Shown here one piece after another: positions 36,685-49,600 of a stretch of DNA of 64,000 nucleotides. A program made the position numbers and the translations under genes. The first letter of the stretch is position 1. Each line of letters begins with the position of its first letter. The notes beneath the pieces were generated by a model, which had not been told where the DNA came from, searched no databases, and saw only the letters and a list, made by a program, of their open reading frames with translations. The stretch comes from Mya arenaria (taxonomy: Eukaryota; Mollusca; Bivalvia; Myida; Myidae), in the NCBI RefSeq assembly GCF_026914265.1, contig NC_069135.1, positions 17,910,406 to 17,974,405 on the forward strand, given 5' to 3'.

Positions 36685-36995
36685 AGACACATATGATACT
36701 AATTGTATGAATGATTATTGTTGAGGTGACCTCTAATTTGTTTTGGAGATATTCATAAATGGGTGTTATTCATTGTTGTCTTCAGTTTCTTATACATTTA
36801 ATGATTTTTATAATTGCTTTTCTGGTATATAATAATTTAACACACTTTAAAGTAGACACATTTGATACTAATTATATAAATGATTATTGTTTACATGATT
36901 TGTTATGAAGATATTCATAAAGGGGTGTTCGTCATGTTATTATACATTTTGGACTTGATTTAGTATTGCTTTTCTGGTATATATTCATTTAATGC
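36685..36995 (+). repeat. degenerate tandem duplication, period about 169 bp
   Basis: Two copies start AGACACAT(A/T)TGATACTAAT at 36685 and 36854. Both contain GATATTCATAAA followed by GGGGTGTT or GGGTGTT, and end with GCTTTTCTGGTATATA. Divergence is clearly greater than in the 460-bp duplication. Confidence 0.75.
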
Positions 36996-37559
36996 ACAAA
37001 GAAATTATTTTAAGTGTTCAGTATCACTTTCACACATTGTTTACTATTATTTTGTGCATATTTGGCCTATTTATGCTTATATGTGCATTGTTGTATTTCA
37101 AAACCTTTGTGAAAAATAGAAACAGTATTATTTCTTTCATGCATAGTCTGATACATATTCAGTTTGTATGCATTACTTTTATCATATTTGAAAAATTTGC
37201 CATTGTCCTATAAGACACATGCTATTTTTGTGTTAATATCACTATCAACTAAAAACATCCATTTTCAACTCTTCTTTACCATGTAAATGGAGAAGTTAAC
37301 ATTATAACTCCATTGACCAGTTTTTTATGCAATTTGTCCAATTTCATACATTTTATTATTATTAAACAGCTAAAAACAAGGCATGTTATGTTATAAATGC
37401 ATTTCATCTAGTAAACAATGTTCTCTTTTTATATAACAGTTCAATAATTGTGTTCTATTTATGTTTGTAACTTTCATACGAAATGATAATGTTTATTAAA
37501 GTACTACAAAAATTGTTATTTCATGTCACTTCTTCATGATGAATTCCCCATATAATCAG
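36996..37559. other. non-coding sequence
   Basis: A 73-codon hydrophobic open frame from about 36992 has no family match I recognise and is not called. Confidence 0.35.
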
Positions 37560-38240
37560 GAAACTTATTCTTCCCTTTAAGTTGTCATTCCAGCATGGTG
37601 ACTTTGCCCCCTTCCCCTAAATGATTAGAACTGCAGTGTACAAGAACAATAACTCTATTTCAGCGAATTGCAAGAGTTATTCCCTTTGTTCCTTTGCCTG
37701 TCCGTAGCATAACAAGAAAACTACTTTTTGGAATTTCATTAAACATCATTCAATGGTAAAGCACAACAAGAGGAAGTGCAGTGCCCAATGACTATAGCTG
37801 TATTTCAGCTAATTACAGAATTATTGCCCTTTGCCTCTTTTTCTTGACCAGGGCATTACTTTCAAAATACTCATGGTATTGAAATAAAACTTGGTATATG
37901 GATAGGTGGCAATGACAAAAGGTACAGTGCACAAGCACCCTAATTCTGTCGTGTTCATTAATGTACCACACCCCTAATGAAATGTTCAACTTGAAACTCT
38001 TCAATTTCAATGCCTTAGCCTATGTTGTTAAGAAGACTACTACAAATATTTTGAGAATTTCATGGATGCGGTTCGATGCATTGTAATATGCTTGTTGGCC
38101 TTGACATTCCTTGTTTTTCAACATATAACAAATGCATAAACTATTAAACGGCGCCCTTTGATGCTTTGCATCAATGGTCTTTCTTGTTTGGATCTGTATT
38201 GTCATTCCAGCAAATTCTGTCTAAGCCTGGTTCCACAGCG
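37560..38240 (+). repeat. satellite-like repeat, unit about 145 bp
   Basis: The motif CAGTGxxCAAxxACxxTAxxTxTG recurs at about 37634, 37778 and 37925, periods 144 and 147. Each unit also holds GAxTTATTxCCxTTTG and a stretch ending in AACTTGGTATATGGATAG or a variant. A fourth, more decayed unit follows. The family is familiar from bivalve DNA (from memory). There is no coding frame. Confidence 0.65.
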
Positions 38241-38989
38241 ACCAGCATTTATCGATAACCCTATCATAATGTATATGTAATATGTCAATTTCTGTATTTT
38301 GTTATTATCTCATTTTCCTAAGGGTTTCATAACCTTTTGATAGGATATTTTAATTTGGTCTTGATACACAGCAAATTGCCAGAATTAGTTGCTCAGCAAA
38401 ACATCAAAGAATCTTTATTTTGTAGTTTATGTTTTCAATTAGCGTTTCTGGAGCAGCATTTGATAATAAACGCATATGAATAACAAGATTAGGATAAAGC
38501 TAGTAAATGTTATGTTTATTTTGACATCCCTTTTATTTTATAAAACATGTTTTATTTCATGGACAGAACAAGTGAAATCATCATCTAAAATTGTTATAAC
38601 AGCCTGTAAACATAAGGAAATAATTATTTGGAATTAGTGTAAATAAGCTCCGTCCCAGAAACTTATTGAAATGACGCTGATGCATGATTTATGTACAAAC
38701 AGAGGTATTGTTGATTTTCTTGAATACTTATATTTATCAATTAGCGCCCAAAAATATGACTTAACTCTTATTTTTATTCAAAGGCATTGTAATAATAATA
38801 TTATTATCATTTGAAAACAAGAACAACAACTAAAAGACAATATGCAGTGTCCATTTCTATAATAATACATCTCTATAACGTCACACTTGGACACTCAGAT
38901 TGGAGATCTGATAAGCAGCACAAGGCGATTAATATGAAGATCAATACACAGAAGTTGTGTACAATAAATGGATTTTTGGAAGGAGGGTC
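38241..38989. other. non-coding sequence
   Basis: Nothing recognised. Confidence 0.4.
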
Positions 38990-39345
38990 ACTTATAGAAC
39001 GGTTAAACTAGGCCTTCAACAAATGTTCTAGACAACGTAAAGACAAGAAGATTGACAATGTTTTATAACGCTTGGATAAAGAAACGAATTTATGACACGG
39101 GGAAAATATTTTGACCTAGTAACCTAGGTTTTGACCTGAAGTGATCCATATTTACAAATGTTCAAGACAACGTGTAGTCAAGTATTAACAATTTGATAAA
39201 AAAAATGAATTGATGACATGAGGAAAGTGACCTAGTTTTTGACCTGAGGTAACACATATTCACAAATCTTAAAGACAACACAAAGGCAAGTATTCGGACA
39301 AAGTATCATATCAATTGGATTAAAACTTGATGACATGAGCTAAAC
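38990..39345 (+). repeat. degenerate tandem repeat, unit about 107-135 bp
   Basis: Three units share ACAAATxTTxxAGACAAC, AAGTATT and TTTTGACCTGA. They start near 39018, 39153 and 39260. The TTTTGACCTGA/GACCTAGT pattern is common in bivalve dispersed repeats (from memory). Confidence 0.6.
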
Positions 39346-41046
39346 ACATTAACGCCCGCCCGCTCTCCCGGTTTTTGCCATTCTATAACCCTTAAGAATT
39401 CGATTTACAATCTATTTAAAAACGAGACGACCAGTCGTTTCTAAAACAAGATGTTTGAATTCTTATCCTTATATTGTTAATATCGGATGTAACTGTACCA
39501 ACACATAATGTAAGACGTGGTTTTGACAGTTGTGTCAGTTTTATATTGCCGTTAACGGAAAGCACGTACACCTATCTCAAATGTCACAAAATGGCTCCCA
39601 TAAATCAACGAATGAGATGCCTGTCCGTCCGCCTTTCTTTGAAACATCTAGTAGATTTACTAGTTACTAGTCTATGGGTTTTTATCAATGGCACAAAAAC
39701 AACAACAACTTAGAAACATATGATCGGTTAACTAACTACCAAAACAGAAACGTGAAAACCTTTTATTGCTTTTGAATGTTATTGTTAAATCCTAAAAACA
39801 ACTGTGACACACACAGTAGCCTAAAATTTAACTAAGAACCTGTTTAAATGCACAAGGATGAAGGCCGATCATGAGACACACAACGTCACAATACAGCAAA
39901 TATTACACAAATATCAAAACCTAGATCATTTGGGAGATTGTGAAACAATTTTATGGCATATCCGTCATTCAAACATATACTTGTTCATATTTCCATGCTG
40001 GTAATTTCTCATGTATAATTACATATATCTGTCTTGAACATTTACACAAATATTTGGCTAGTTCCTGCTTTTTGCTTTCATAAGAACAGTTTGTAAAAGT
40101 TTTGGTAACCGACTTGCAACGTTCATTAAAAATTAAGCAACACTTCGAGTAAAAGGTTATTGAGTATAACGGGGATATAAATTATACATGTCACAATGGT
40201 TTTATGATTATAACAGTTAACAATTTTGATCATGTCAATCAATAACAACAATACTATCTACTTATATAAAAGCAATCATTACTTTCTAACTAAGTTATTG
40301 CATCTTGAAATTGGCTTTCTGAAAACAGAAGCCTGTCCGAGTCATCGGTGCAGTTGCATCATCTATTGCTGTTAGATGTGTTTTCGTCATCTTAGCACAT
40401 CGATTTGCCTGAGGAAGAAAGCCATTTAGAGAGAAGTTTGATTAGACCGAAATCGAACATTGTAATAGATACATTTGCTGGAAAGAGAAACATCCTATAG
40501 TGTGAAGTATCGTATTTACACATCACATAGTGAAGCAGTGGTCAATGTCATATGTATAACATATGAACTTGTTACAAAACCGAAAATAATTTATTAGCAA
40601 GGTTTAAATTGCACAGATCATAAAAAACCCCAGATATTTATGTTGCGTGTTGTCAATAACTTTTCCTGGTGAAATATTTCAACTATTAAAATATACTTAA
40701 GTAGCATGATTATACAGCGGATGAACACAATCTGAGTTATTACTTTACCTTTGAAAATACCGATATAATCGCAGTTTTGTGACCATCACTTCTTAGAAAA
40801 ATTGGAAATTTTCGAATAGTTTTAAAGGCTTTCTCTTATTTAATATCTGCCCAACATAATACAAAACACATGGCAGCAAACTATCTGGAATTCATCAATG
40901 AATAATGCATGCATCTGTTGTAGTAAACTCTTGATCCCACCATTATTGACAAATGATATTGAATCATTATGTTTAGACTGACTGGTATTAATATGCCAAT
41001 GTTTGATAATACTATGTTGAAACTATGATTCCCATGATTGTTTCAG
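39346..41046. other. upstream or intron 1 region of the USP gene
   Basis: About 39800-41046 is homologous to 45390-46557 (see that entry). No USP exon 1 could be found between 28 and 41 kb by eye. The polypyrimidine tract and TTTCAG at 41041-41046 form the acceptor of USP exon 2. Confidence 0.5.
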
Positions 41047-41867
41047 GGTACTTTGACAACGTGATGCGAGCAGACGACTATCTCGTGTTGATACACACTC
41101 CAGAAATTTATGATCTCTCTATGGCCAGTAAGTGTTTTTAATATAGTGTAAGAGTGTTGTTATGGTAAATAAAGACAATTAAACCTCAAAAGAATAACCT
41201 TGTAAATTGGTATATATCAAATTCCACCACAATCTGATCTTCGAGATGTTCTTTGTGTGGCTTTATTCATTGAAGTTAAAAACAGTATAAATAGTAGTTT
41301 CTGGTTTATGATTTTATTCATGGCTTTAACGAAGAGGTCATAGTTCAATTCATGTTATATTTTATGGTTTCTAATACTTTAGGTGTTCTTTTGTTTTCTC
41401 AGGCCCGGCTGTTGTTGATCAGCTGCTAAAAGATCTAACAAAGAAAGTGACAGCTCTAGAGAACAAGTACAAAGAAATTGTACAGAAAAAGAAGGTAAGA
41501 AGTGACAAAGAATGTTTTAGATCGATTATTTAGAGATTTGGCCAAAATGCAAACACAATTTCATTTAAATGAAAATAAGAAATATTGTAACTTAAATGCA
41601 AAGACCTTTTTTCAAAATATTAAACCAAGTCTTTAAATGATACAGTTTGTATTTCATTTTAAACAGCTGACGGGCAAATTCCGGACAGGTCAGGGGAAGC
41701 CAGGAGAGGTCGTCTGCAAAATCGCAGAGGAAGAAAAGTGCAAGCTCGTGGTTACAGGCACGCGCGGACTCGGCAAAGTCCGGAGAACATTCCTCGGCTC
41801 CGTTAGCGACTACATTATCCACCATTCACACGTGCCCGTTCTCGTAGTCAGAAATGCAGCTCTTTAA
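41047..41867 (+). CDS. universal stress protein, coding exons 2-4 (intact)
   Basis: Exon 2 is 41047-41127 (YFDNVMRADDYLVLIHTPEI then YDLSMA), donor GTAAGT. Exon 3 is 41403-41494 (PAVVDQLLKDLTKKVTALE, a helical charged segment), donor GTAAGA. Exon 4 is 41667-41867 and ends in TAA. Exon 4 contains VVTGTRGLGKVRRTFLGSVS, a perfect G-x2-G-x9-G-S ATP-binding loop, and a VPVLVV final strand. With a phase-1 exon 1 such as that at 27607 the product has 154 residues, the usual length of a single-domain animal USP. These are cytosolic nucleotide-binding proteins induced by stress; no expression evidence can be read here. No lesion was seen, in contrast to the minus-strand copy. The missing nearby exon 1 is the main doubt about whether a full mRNA is made. 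Confidence 0.88.
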
Positions 41868-44800
41868 CACTTGTGCCCTTTTTTTCTTTGATTCCTTGTA
41901 CATTTACTTGTTGACTGTACATTGGACTCAGTCATTATCTGAAATATAATAACAAACAGTCACATGAAATATCATTTTAACATCCATCATGTGTAATATC
42001 ATTGAAACATAAATACAAATGAGTCAATTGTTGTATCATAAAACAAGACTTTGTTGAGCGAAACCTTATATTCATAGAAGGACTGTAGTGAGTATGTAAC
42101 GGCGTGGAGATTCATTGTCTAAACAATGAGCTCTTGACCTTGCGTTTGTTATAGGAACACTCGATGATTGCAAAGTGGGTTTTAATTTCCCTTTTTTGTT
42201 ATTTTTCATGTAGTAAAATTAAAACCATGTCGCGATGAAGCACAATTCATGTCTTCTAAATATACGCCCACATTTGTATAATAAGTGCAAACCGGATTGA
42301 TGTACGCCCAAAACCGAGGTATATACGCTTTAAATGTAGCTGAATGGTTAGGGTAATCAGCCCATAATACCGTTTTGGCTCATTGAAGTCTGAATTGTTG
42401 CATTTTCATGTGGTATAATAATATATTTCCTCCAATATTGACTGCATATTTTTCACAAGGATAACTTCTGTGTGGATGAGCGCACACTGGTAGATAATAC
42501 TTTAATCTTCCCAATTATAAAGTTTCACTTGTTTATTTGTAAATGATTCTTTAAATCATATTTGAAAGTAATAGTAAGGTAGACGGCCTATTCGGGAATG
42601 TTTATGAACTATGTGTTTATTTCATTACTTATGTGAACACTACAGAAACAAGCTCAGTAGCCAATTTCATGTCTATTTTGATTGCAATCTAGTTTTCCAG
42701 TTTTGTTTGTTTCGTGTTGTAAGTCCGTTACATTCGTCATGATCGTTTGATCTCTTATACTGTGTATACATTGACATCATTGTTATAATTCTTCATCATG
42801 AGTGTTTCACATGTATTAAGCGTAGTGGTATGCAATCTCAATAAAAAACACATGTATATTTATGAAAATAAACTTTCATGTTGTTCTCTAGAACGGTATA
42901 TTAATGCAGTCGATTATTCAATATTTTAGTACTATGTTCTTTTAACAAGTACTAGAAAGTTATGTCTTTCTAGCTGTTTTCCATCGTTAATGAGATTTAT
43001 ATTTGATTTCTCTTCCAGCATTGCAGCACATGCTTGTTATGTCCAGATGTTATTATCATTTTAACAAATCATGGTGTTAGCAGCTATCATATTGGTACAT
43101 TACGAATGCATGAATGCTACTGGTCTGTCTGGCCTCTAACGTTATAAAATGAACAATGGTTCAAATACACGTATGTGTTTTATTGCGAAATTCATCAGAC
43201 TTGAAATATTCTAGAAGAATGGTCAACTAGATTAGAAACTTTGATACGGTTTGATATGTACGTGCTAAGAGCTAATTTAATGAATACTCCAATATAAATT
43301 ACAGCTATATTGCAGGACAAACATCGTTAATGATCACTTTTTGTTATACCGTTTCCATAGGAGAATCTTATAAGTGAGAAAACTTAAAAATGGATAGACA
43401 TGTATGAAGTGGATCGTGTTTTTCCTATTTAACTTTCAGAAAACAGCAGTTTTAAATTTCCTCAATTTATAACGTTCTCATTTTCATAATAGGCATTCTT
43501 GTTTCCCTGTGAGTGATTACGAGCATCAATTATTGTAAATAAATCCTACCCATTACAACATTTCCATACATCAACGTTTAAATGAGCCTTTTGAAAAACC
43601 GATCGAACATCGTTTAAATAATATACAACTCATATTATTGAGTGAACGTTCAGTTCTACTGATGATTAACCACTTTATGACAACTGACCACGTTTAGGGT
43701 TTCAGCTTAGTTTGATAATTAAAAAATATGATATGTAACACATAATATGAAAATAAGAAAACACGGTGCGAAATCAAAACATGGAAATCACTAACTAGAG
43801 TATATTGTGTCGTTGTTCTGGATCAGACCATTTATGATGTTTATTATTCCAAGGTTTCATCAGTAATTAGCATTACACCGAGGTTTTTCATTTGTCTTTG
43901 ATGCGATAACATTATCGATGACAATCACATCATACTCATATCAGATAAAATCGGCTATTCCAATGCTTCGTTAAGCATCTCAAAATTACTAGTTTTCAAG
44001 TAGGAAGTTAAACAGATTGATGACATAACTTAAATGAAACCTTATTGTATCTTAACGTATCCGCCTTAACCTAAGTTAGCAAGATAAGCAAAAATATAAC
44101 CATCTTCACTCAGTTTCATTTGCCATTCTATTTCATTAAGCATTTTGTCATTATAAATTGAACTCATTTTTCTCAACTTGTTGACAGTATTGTTTTAAAA
44201 AGTGACGTTAAGTCCTGCTTTTTGAACATGTAATTGTCAACATTGTCCTACAGATAAATTGATACTTATTTTTTTTTAAACGTGGAGGGCATAGAGGTTT
44301 TTTACCCTCGCGAATGGACTATCCCCATTCAATTTTAAGTGTATTTTAAAAAATAATATTTTTATTATGTGATGAAGTTGTTTGACTCTATTAATAATTA
44401 TCAAATAAAATGAAGTAGGCAGTGCTTAAACATTGAATTTATTGAAGTGTTTTGTACTTTAATATAATTAGTTACATTCATAATCTATAGGTTCCGCGAA
44501 ATAAAACAGTATTTAAAATATATTCATGGAATTTATTCTCCTTTAGAATATTAATTTCTCTAAGATTGAATGAGACTCATATATTTGAAACACAATAAGA
44601 TAACATAAGAACATGAAATTAACAAAATCGAATCAAATATGATTCAAGTTGAGTTGGAGGTATAATCATTCCAACGTTAACATAGTAAACTCTTCTTTGT
44701 TTAGAATATATAAATATGCTGTACGATGAAAGATTTTCCAAATGTTATATGAGGTGGACTAATCGTTTAACTTCAAATATTCATTTCTTGTAATCTTAGC

Positions 44801-45389
44801 ACCATGACAGACGAATAGTTGTTATTGGCAGTGCGATGATCGGTGATGCTCATATTTAAAATAGTGATTGCTCTAGATAATTAATAAGCTTTGTTAGCGA
44901 GACCTATTTTTTAAAAACATGACTGTATACACTAGTGTTTTGATTCCTGAGATTATATTGCTGAATATCTGCATAAATGTGCAGACTTTGTGGAAATGGT
45001 CAGTTATGCAGTTATTTGGCAATATAACTTTGAAAACGTAGGAAACAGTTATAACACATAACATAATACATTATTTGAATATTTCAAGCTTTTTGTTTGT
45101 ATTGCTGACTACGGAAATAACGTAAATCTAAGTCAACTGTCACAAACAGGAAACACAAAAATGCTTCAACACCTCAGCGAATGTGGAAACATCAGGAAAA
45201 AGACAATGTCTGGGATCCGAAAGATAAGAGTGTTAAGGACTGTCTGGTACTTTAGATAACAATTAAATCCAACATATGTTTCACAAAAGAGAACAAAATG
45301 CGATCAAACTTAATTTGTTCACAAATTACGAAGTCGGAATTGTGTGCCGTTTGAATTTTCGGTAATAAATGTGATAAATATGAAATAGA
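41868..45389. other. 3' flank of USP gene and intergenic DNA
   Basis: Contains a CACTACAGAAACAAGCTCAG repeat-end motif near 42638. Block 43255-43390 is homologous to 28554-28690, and weaker similarity continues to about 43690. AATAAA occurs at about 42840, but nearly 1 kb after the stop it is a weak candidate. No gene seen. Confidence 0.4.
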
Positions 45390-46557
45390 ACTCGAGTGGC
45401 GCACCAGTAACTTTAGTAAATTTAGAGGCACAAGGACGAAGCCCAAACAATCACTACACAGGAGACACATAACCCTAGAAGACAACAAAACTTTAGAACT
45501 TCAAAAATACCACCATTAGTATATGTTTGGGTAAAGGCCTTCGCAGGCATGGAAAACACTAAGTAAGACTCTCGTGGGGGGTTTGAAACAATTAAGAGGC
45601 TTTCATCTTACATGTATTTTAACGTCATTCATATCGGTAAGCTTATTGATAATGATCATAAAAGTAAACAACATTTATCATGTCAATCAATACCAGCAAT
45701 TAGATGTATTTATATCAAAACAATCAATATTTTCTTTTCTAAGCTTTTGTATCTTGTTAATTCTTTTCTTTAACCAGAAACATTGTTCGATAAATTTGTA
45801 GCAGTTGGAGCAGCTATTGTTATTAGATTTTCATCGTGATTTAAGCACAACGATATTACTGAGAAGAAAAGCCATTTAGGAAGAAGTGGCCAAAATGACA
45901 AAAATACGACGTTGTAACGGATTTATATGCTAATGGATTGGAAAGTGCTTAAGATACACCATACAGTGTGATAAGAGCGAAATCTACACCACTCAGTGGG
46001 TTAGATCAGTGTCATTCCTTTCTAGCATAGCAATTTGCCGAAAGCCGAAAATTATTTCTCAACTAATATCAAATGGCTTAGATCTCAACAGCTTTTGTCT
46101 TTGTAATGTATGGTCTTTATCAGATTTTAAGAAACATATTTAAACTTTTAAAAAACAGCATCATTAATGTGCGGGGGCAGATAACATACTCTGAAATAGA
46201 ACTGTACCTTAGGGAACACCTTAATGATCGCATTTTGTGACAACTGCTTGTCAATTAGATAGGAAATGTTATTACTATTATAAAAGCTATTGATTGGCAT
46301 GAGGGGAGAGTGTGCATAATATTGAAGACAAACTGGAAGCAAAGAATACTCCCAACTCTCTTACATTCCTCAGGGATTTTTATTTATACATCTTCCGTAG
46401 TAAACTCCTATTCCCACTATTATTTGACGAACTGTATTGAATCCGTTATGATCACTTTCAGTTTTGCAACCGCAAACACATAAAAATGACATGTGTTGCA
46501 AAATAATTAGATATGTATATTTACAATATGTTTCCATGTGTCTCGTGATTGTATGAA
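45390..46557 (+). repeat. decayed segmental duplicate of the USP upstream/intron region
   Basis: Several stretches align in order with 39800-41046. Examples are GCACAAGGACGAAG/GCACAAGGATGAAG, AAAGCCATTTAGGAAGAAGT/AAAGCCATTTAGAGAGAAGT and CCAATTA-rich segments before the exon 2 position. Orientation is the same. It ends in the exon 2 relic described next. Confidence 0.6.
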
Positions 46558-46641
46558 GGTACTTTTAATAATGTCATGCTCAAGGTCAAGCATGTGGTGC
46601 TGATTTACACTCCAGCACTTAAATATCTCTACATAGAAAGA
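46558..46641 (+). pseudogene. USP exon 2 relic
   Basis: GGTACTTTTAATAATGTCAT then GTGGTGCTGATTTACACTCC then AGCACTTAAATATCTCTACA aligns along the full USP exon 2 at 41047-41127. One extra base after TACTTT shifts the frame, the acceptor AG is changed, and the donor AGTAAG has become AGAAAG. It is dead as an exon. Exons 3 and 4 were not found after it. Confidence 0.75.
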
Positions 46642-49600
46642 GGAGGGTTGGATAAATATAAATGCATTTCATATACAAGAAGATTGTGTAGGTTTTATTA
46701 CGCGATGAGTCCTCTAACTTGAAAGGTCCATGATTTGGAACGTTTAAGAGAGTTTTGTGTTTTCATTTTCCAACGCGTAGTCGAAACTTTTGAACAATTT
46801 TGTGTTGAGTCTTTAAACTGGGTATGCAGAATGGTCATGGTCAATGTTTAAGGTCATGGTGACCTATACTAGGATAAAAATTGAAACCCCGACAGGAATC
46901 ATATCAAATTTACATATGATTCATAAAATAGTAAATTAAATCGTTAATAAAGTCAATGTGAAGATAAGTGCAATGAAATTTTATAAAACAAGACCCTTGA
47001 AATATTCGCGAAAGACCCTATACATCGAAAGGCTATTGTGATATTTGATGTCAACCTGTCAAGCAAAATTGAAACGGAAATAATTTATTAAGGAAACAAA
47101 TTGTTGAGCACTTGAATAAAGACACAGCCATTTAATAGGCATTTCCATAAAGATGAGAATTGTACAGTTACTTATTTCCCATATTGTGCGTAAATGCACT
47201 TGGCTAAGGGTATTTTTGGACATTATTAGTGATAACTTATGTCAGAGGAATCTTTAAGTCCGAGTGTTTTATTTGGTTCGCTATCTTGAAGATGATATTG
47301 ATTATTATTTATATAAATACTTGACATGTCCATGTAAAATGCTCATTTACTTAGAATGACTTTGAACTGATCAACAAACTTGTAATTTGATACATATATT
47401 CAAAATGAGTAAAATTACCCATAATAAATTATGTTTGTTAGAATTTCATTTTAAAGGTAACCAGTCAATTTATAAAAAATGAATCCGTACCTGTAGACGC
47501 AAAACACTCTTATATGAAATTTCAACGAACCGGAAACAGTTTATCATATTACGTTATGGTAACGCTGGAGACGAGCCATCCCTTAATAGTTGATATGATC
47601 TTTTTATGTTGCCTCCTTGCACAATAGAAGACGAAACCGTTGTAAACAATAGCTGTTCGGTGTAATGAAATAACTATCCGATGCCATGGAGTATGATGGC
47701 ATTCAATGTTAACCCTCGACACGTAAGTGTAAACATCGGCTAACGCCTCGGTTGAAATCGACGTTCTGAGGTTAACGTTGAATGCTTTCACCCGCCATCG
47801 CATCTGATATTGACATAAAAATGGAATTGTGTGTAATAGTTATTAATCAGTACTACTAAATATTGTCATATTGCATATATGTACATGTAAAAAATACATT
47901 TTCATTTTCCTTATTTTTCCCAGTCTACTGACATGGCGTGACAAGTGATATATCTGTCTTGGTCATGATTTAAATGCTTATCAAGACCTCAGCTAGCCAG
48001 GCTGAAAAACATAATGCATAATGAAATCGCTACACTTATGGGCAAAGCTTATAAACAACTATACAGCAAGGGCAATAACTCTGTCTTTAATAAGTATCCA
48101 AATTATGTCCATTCCTAACTGAAAACAAGAATAAACAAGCGTTGACGTTCGCTCGCGGATATCTTGTTCAAGTAACTGGCATTCGCCGAAAAACAAAAGC
48201 ATTCCAATTAGTAAAAGCAAGTAAACATGTATAGGCCTGCTGCGTTTGATAGGTATAGTCATGTACCTGTAAAACCAATTTAAATGAACATCTAAAGACT
48301 ATGCATGCTCATGATTTTTTTTATATAACATTTATGATGTTTATGTAAATACTCAATTTAATCAAAACAATATCAGTCACTTGAAATATTCATTTAATAT
48401 ATGGAATACCCAATTAGTTATTAAGGTTTTGAGTAATACTCAATTGTATATGAAACCTTATCTTGAAGTTTGGTTTCATGAACAATGGACTGTCACGGAT
48501 AAAGCGTTTGCGAAAATCTGCTCTACACTTCAATGATGACTGAATCATATTTAATTAACTACCAGAGTATGACTACCAAAGCAAATGCACACAACAAAAT
48601 GCATTGTAAATGTTAATTAAGTTCATGTTTAAGGTGTCTTTCTACAATGACGGGATCCTCGAGCTAAATTCCTCTGGATCGAATCACAAACATACTATTT
48701 ATGTTTTGATGTATCTTAATATTGTGCTTAACCTATGCTATGTCACTCTTGGACAAAATGAACAGATTAACTTTGGTGGTTTTCAATTATGCATATGCAA
48801 CATGCTCAAGGCTGAAATAACAGAGACAAATGCGGAATATTCAAAAAGTTTCCGTTTCGTTCGGGATAACATGACTATACTCACAAATTGAAGCAGGTTG
48901 AAAGTCTGCCAACGCTTAAAGCGCTTTTATTTTTATTTTAAACGTGTATAATATGCAAATAGTAATACATACTTACACTCTTCAACTAAAAATGTCAAGT
49001 ATCAGCAGATTTAAGCTATTTTAAACATAAAAATATACGTATGAATGAGCTTCAATCACCAAAAAAAACGGGATTATAGGTAGAATAACGTATTAAATTC
49101 CATTTGAAACGTTTTGGTATAATACGTATCTTCCGCAAAATAGGCCTTTAATTGCATCTCAATACTATCCATGGTATTTTCCGGGTTTCTCCGGTATAAT
49201 TTTCGGGGAATTAACCTGTCCGAATCCGATGACTCAGATTCTATTATTAACCGAAATTATCTAGTTGATCGGCTACGGCCAAAATGTAAATACAGATATA
49301 AACTTGCATTTATTTTAATTCAGTGCGCGTTTATATTGAAACTGTTTGCGTATTCCCCTTTATATATTTATTTAAGTAACTCGTAGATGCTAAAATAATT
49401 GCGTTTTCTGTGATTTTAATTGCTTCATTACGCAAAAACGCAGCTTATTTGCATTACATTAACCGCATGACTATTATGAATACAAAAAACAGAGCTACCT
49501 CTAGCAAATTACTTGACATACTTAATAGAACAGAATGGTAACTAGGTAATTTAGATGTAAATGTTAATGTAAATGATGGCGTTATCCGTCCCACATATAA

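Noticed and set aside
48059..48262. Minus-strand ORF with a signal-anchor-like start
   Set aside because: Its C-terminal half overlaps a dispersed-repeat motif and no splice or family support exists.
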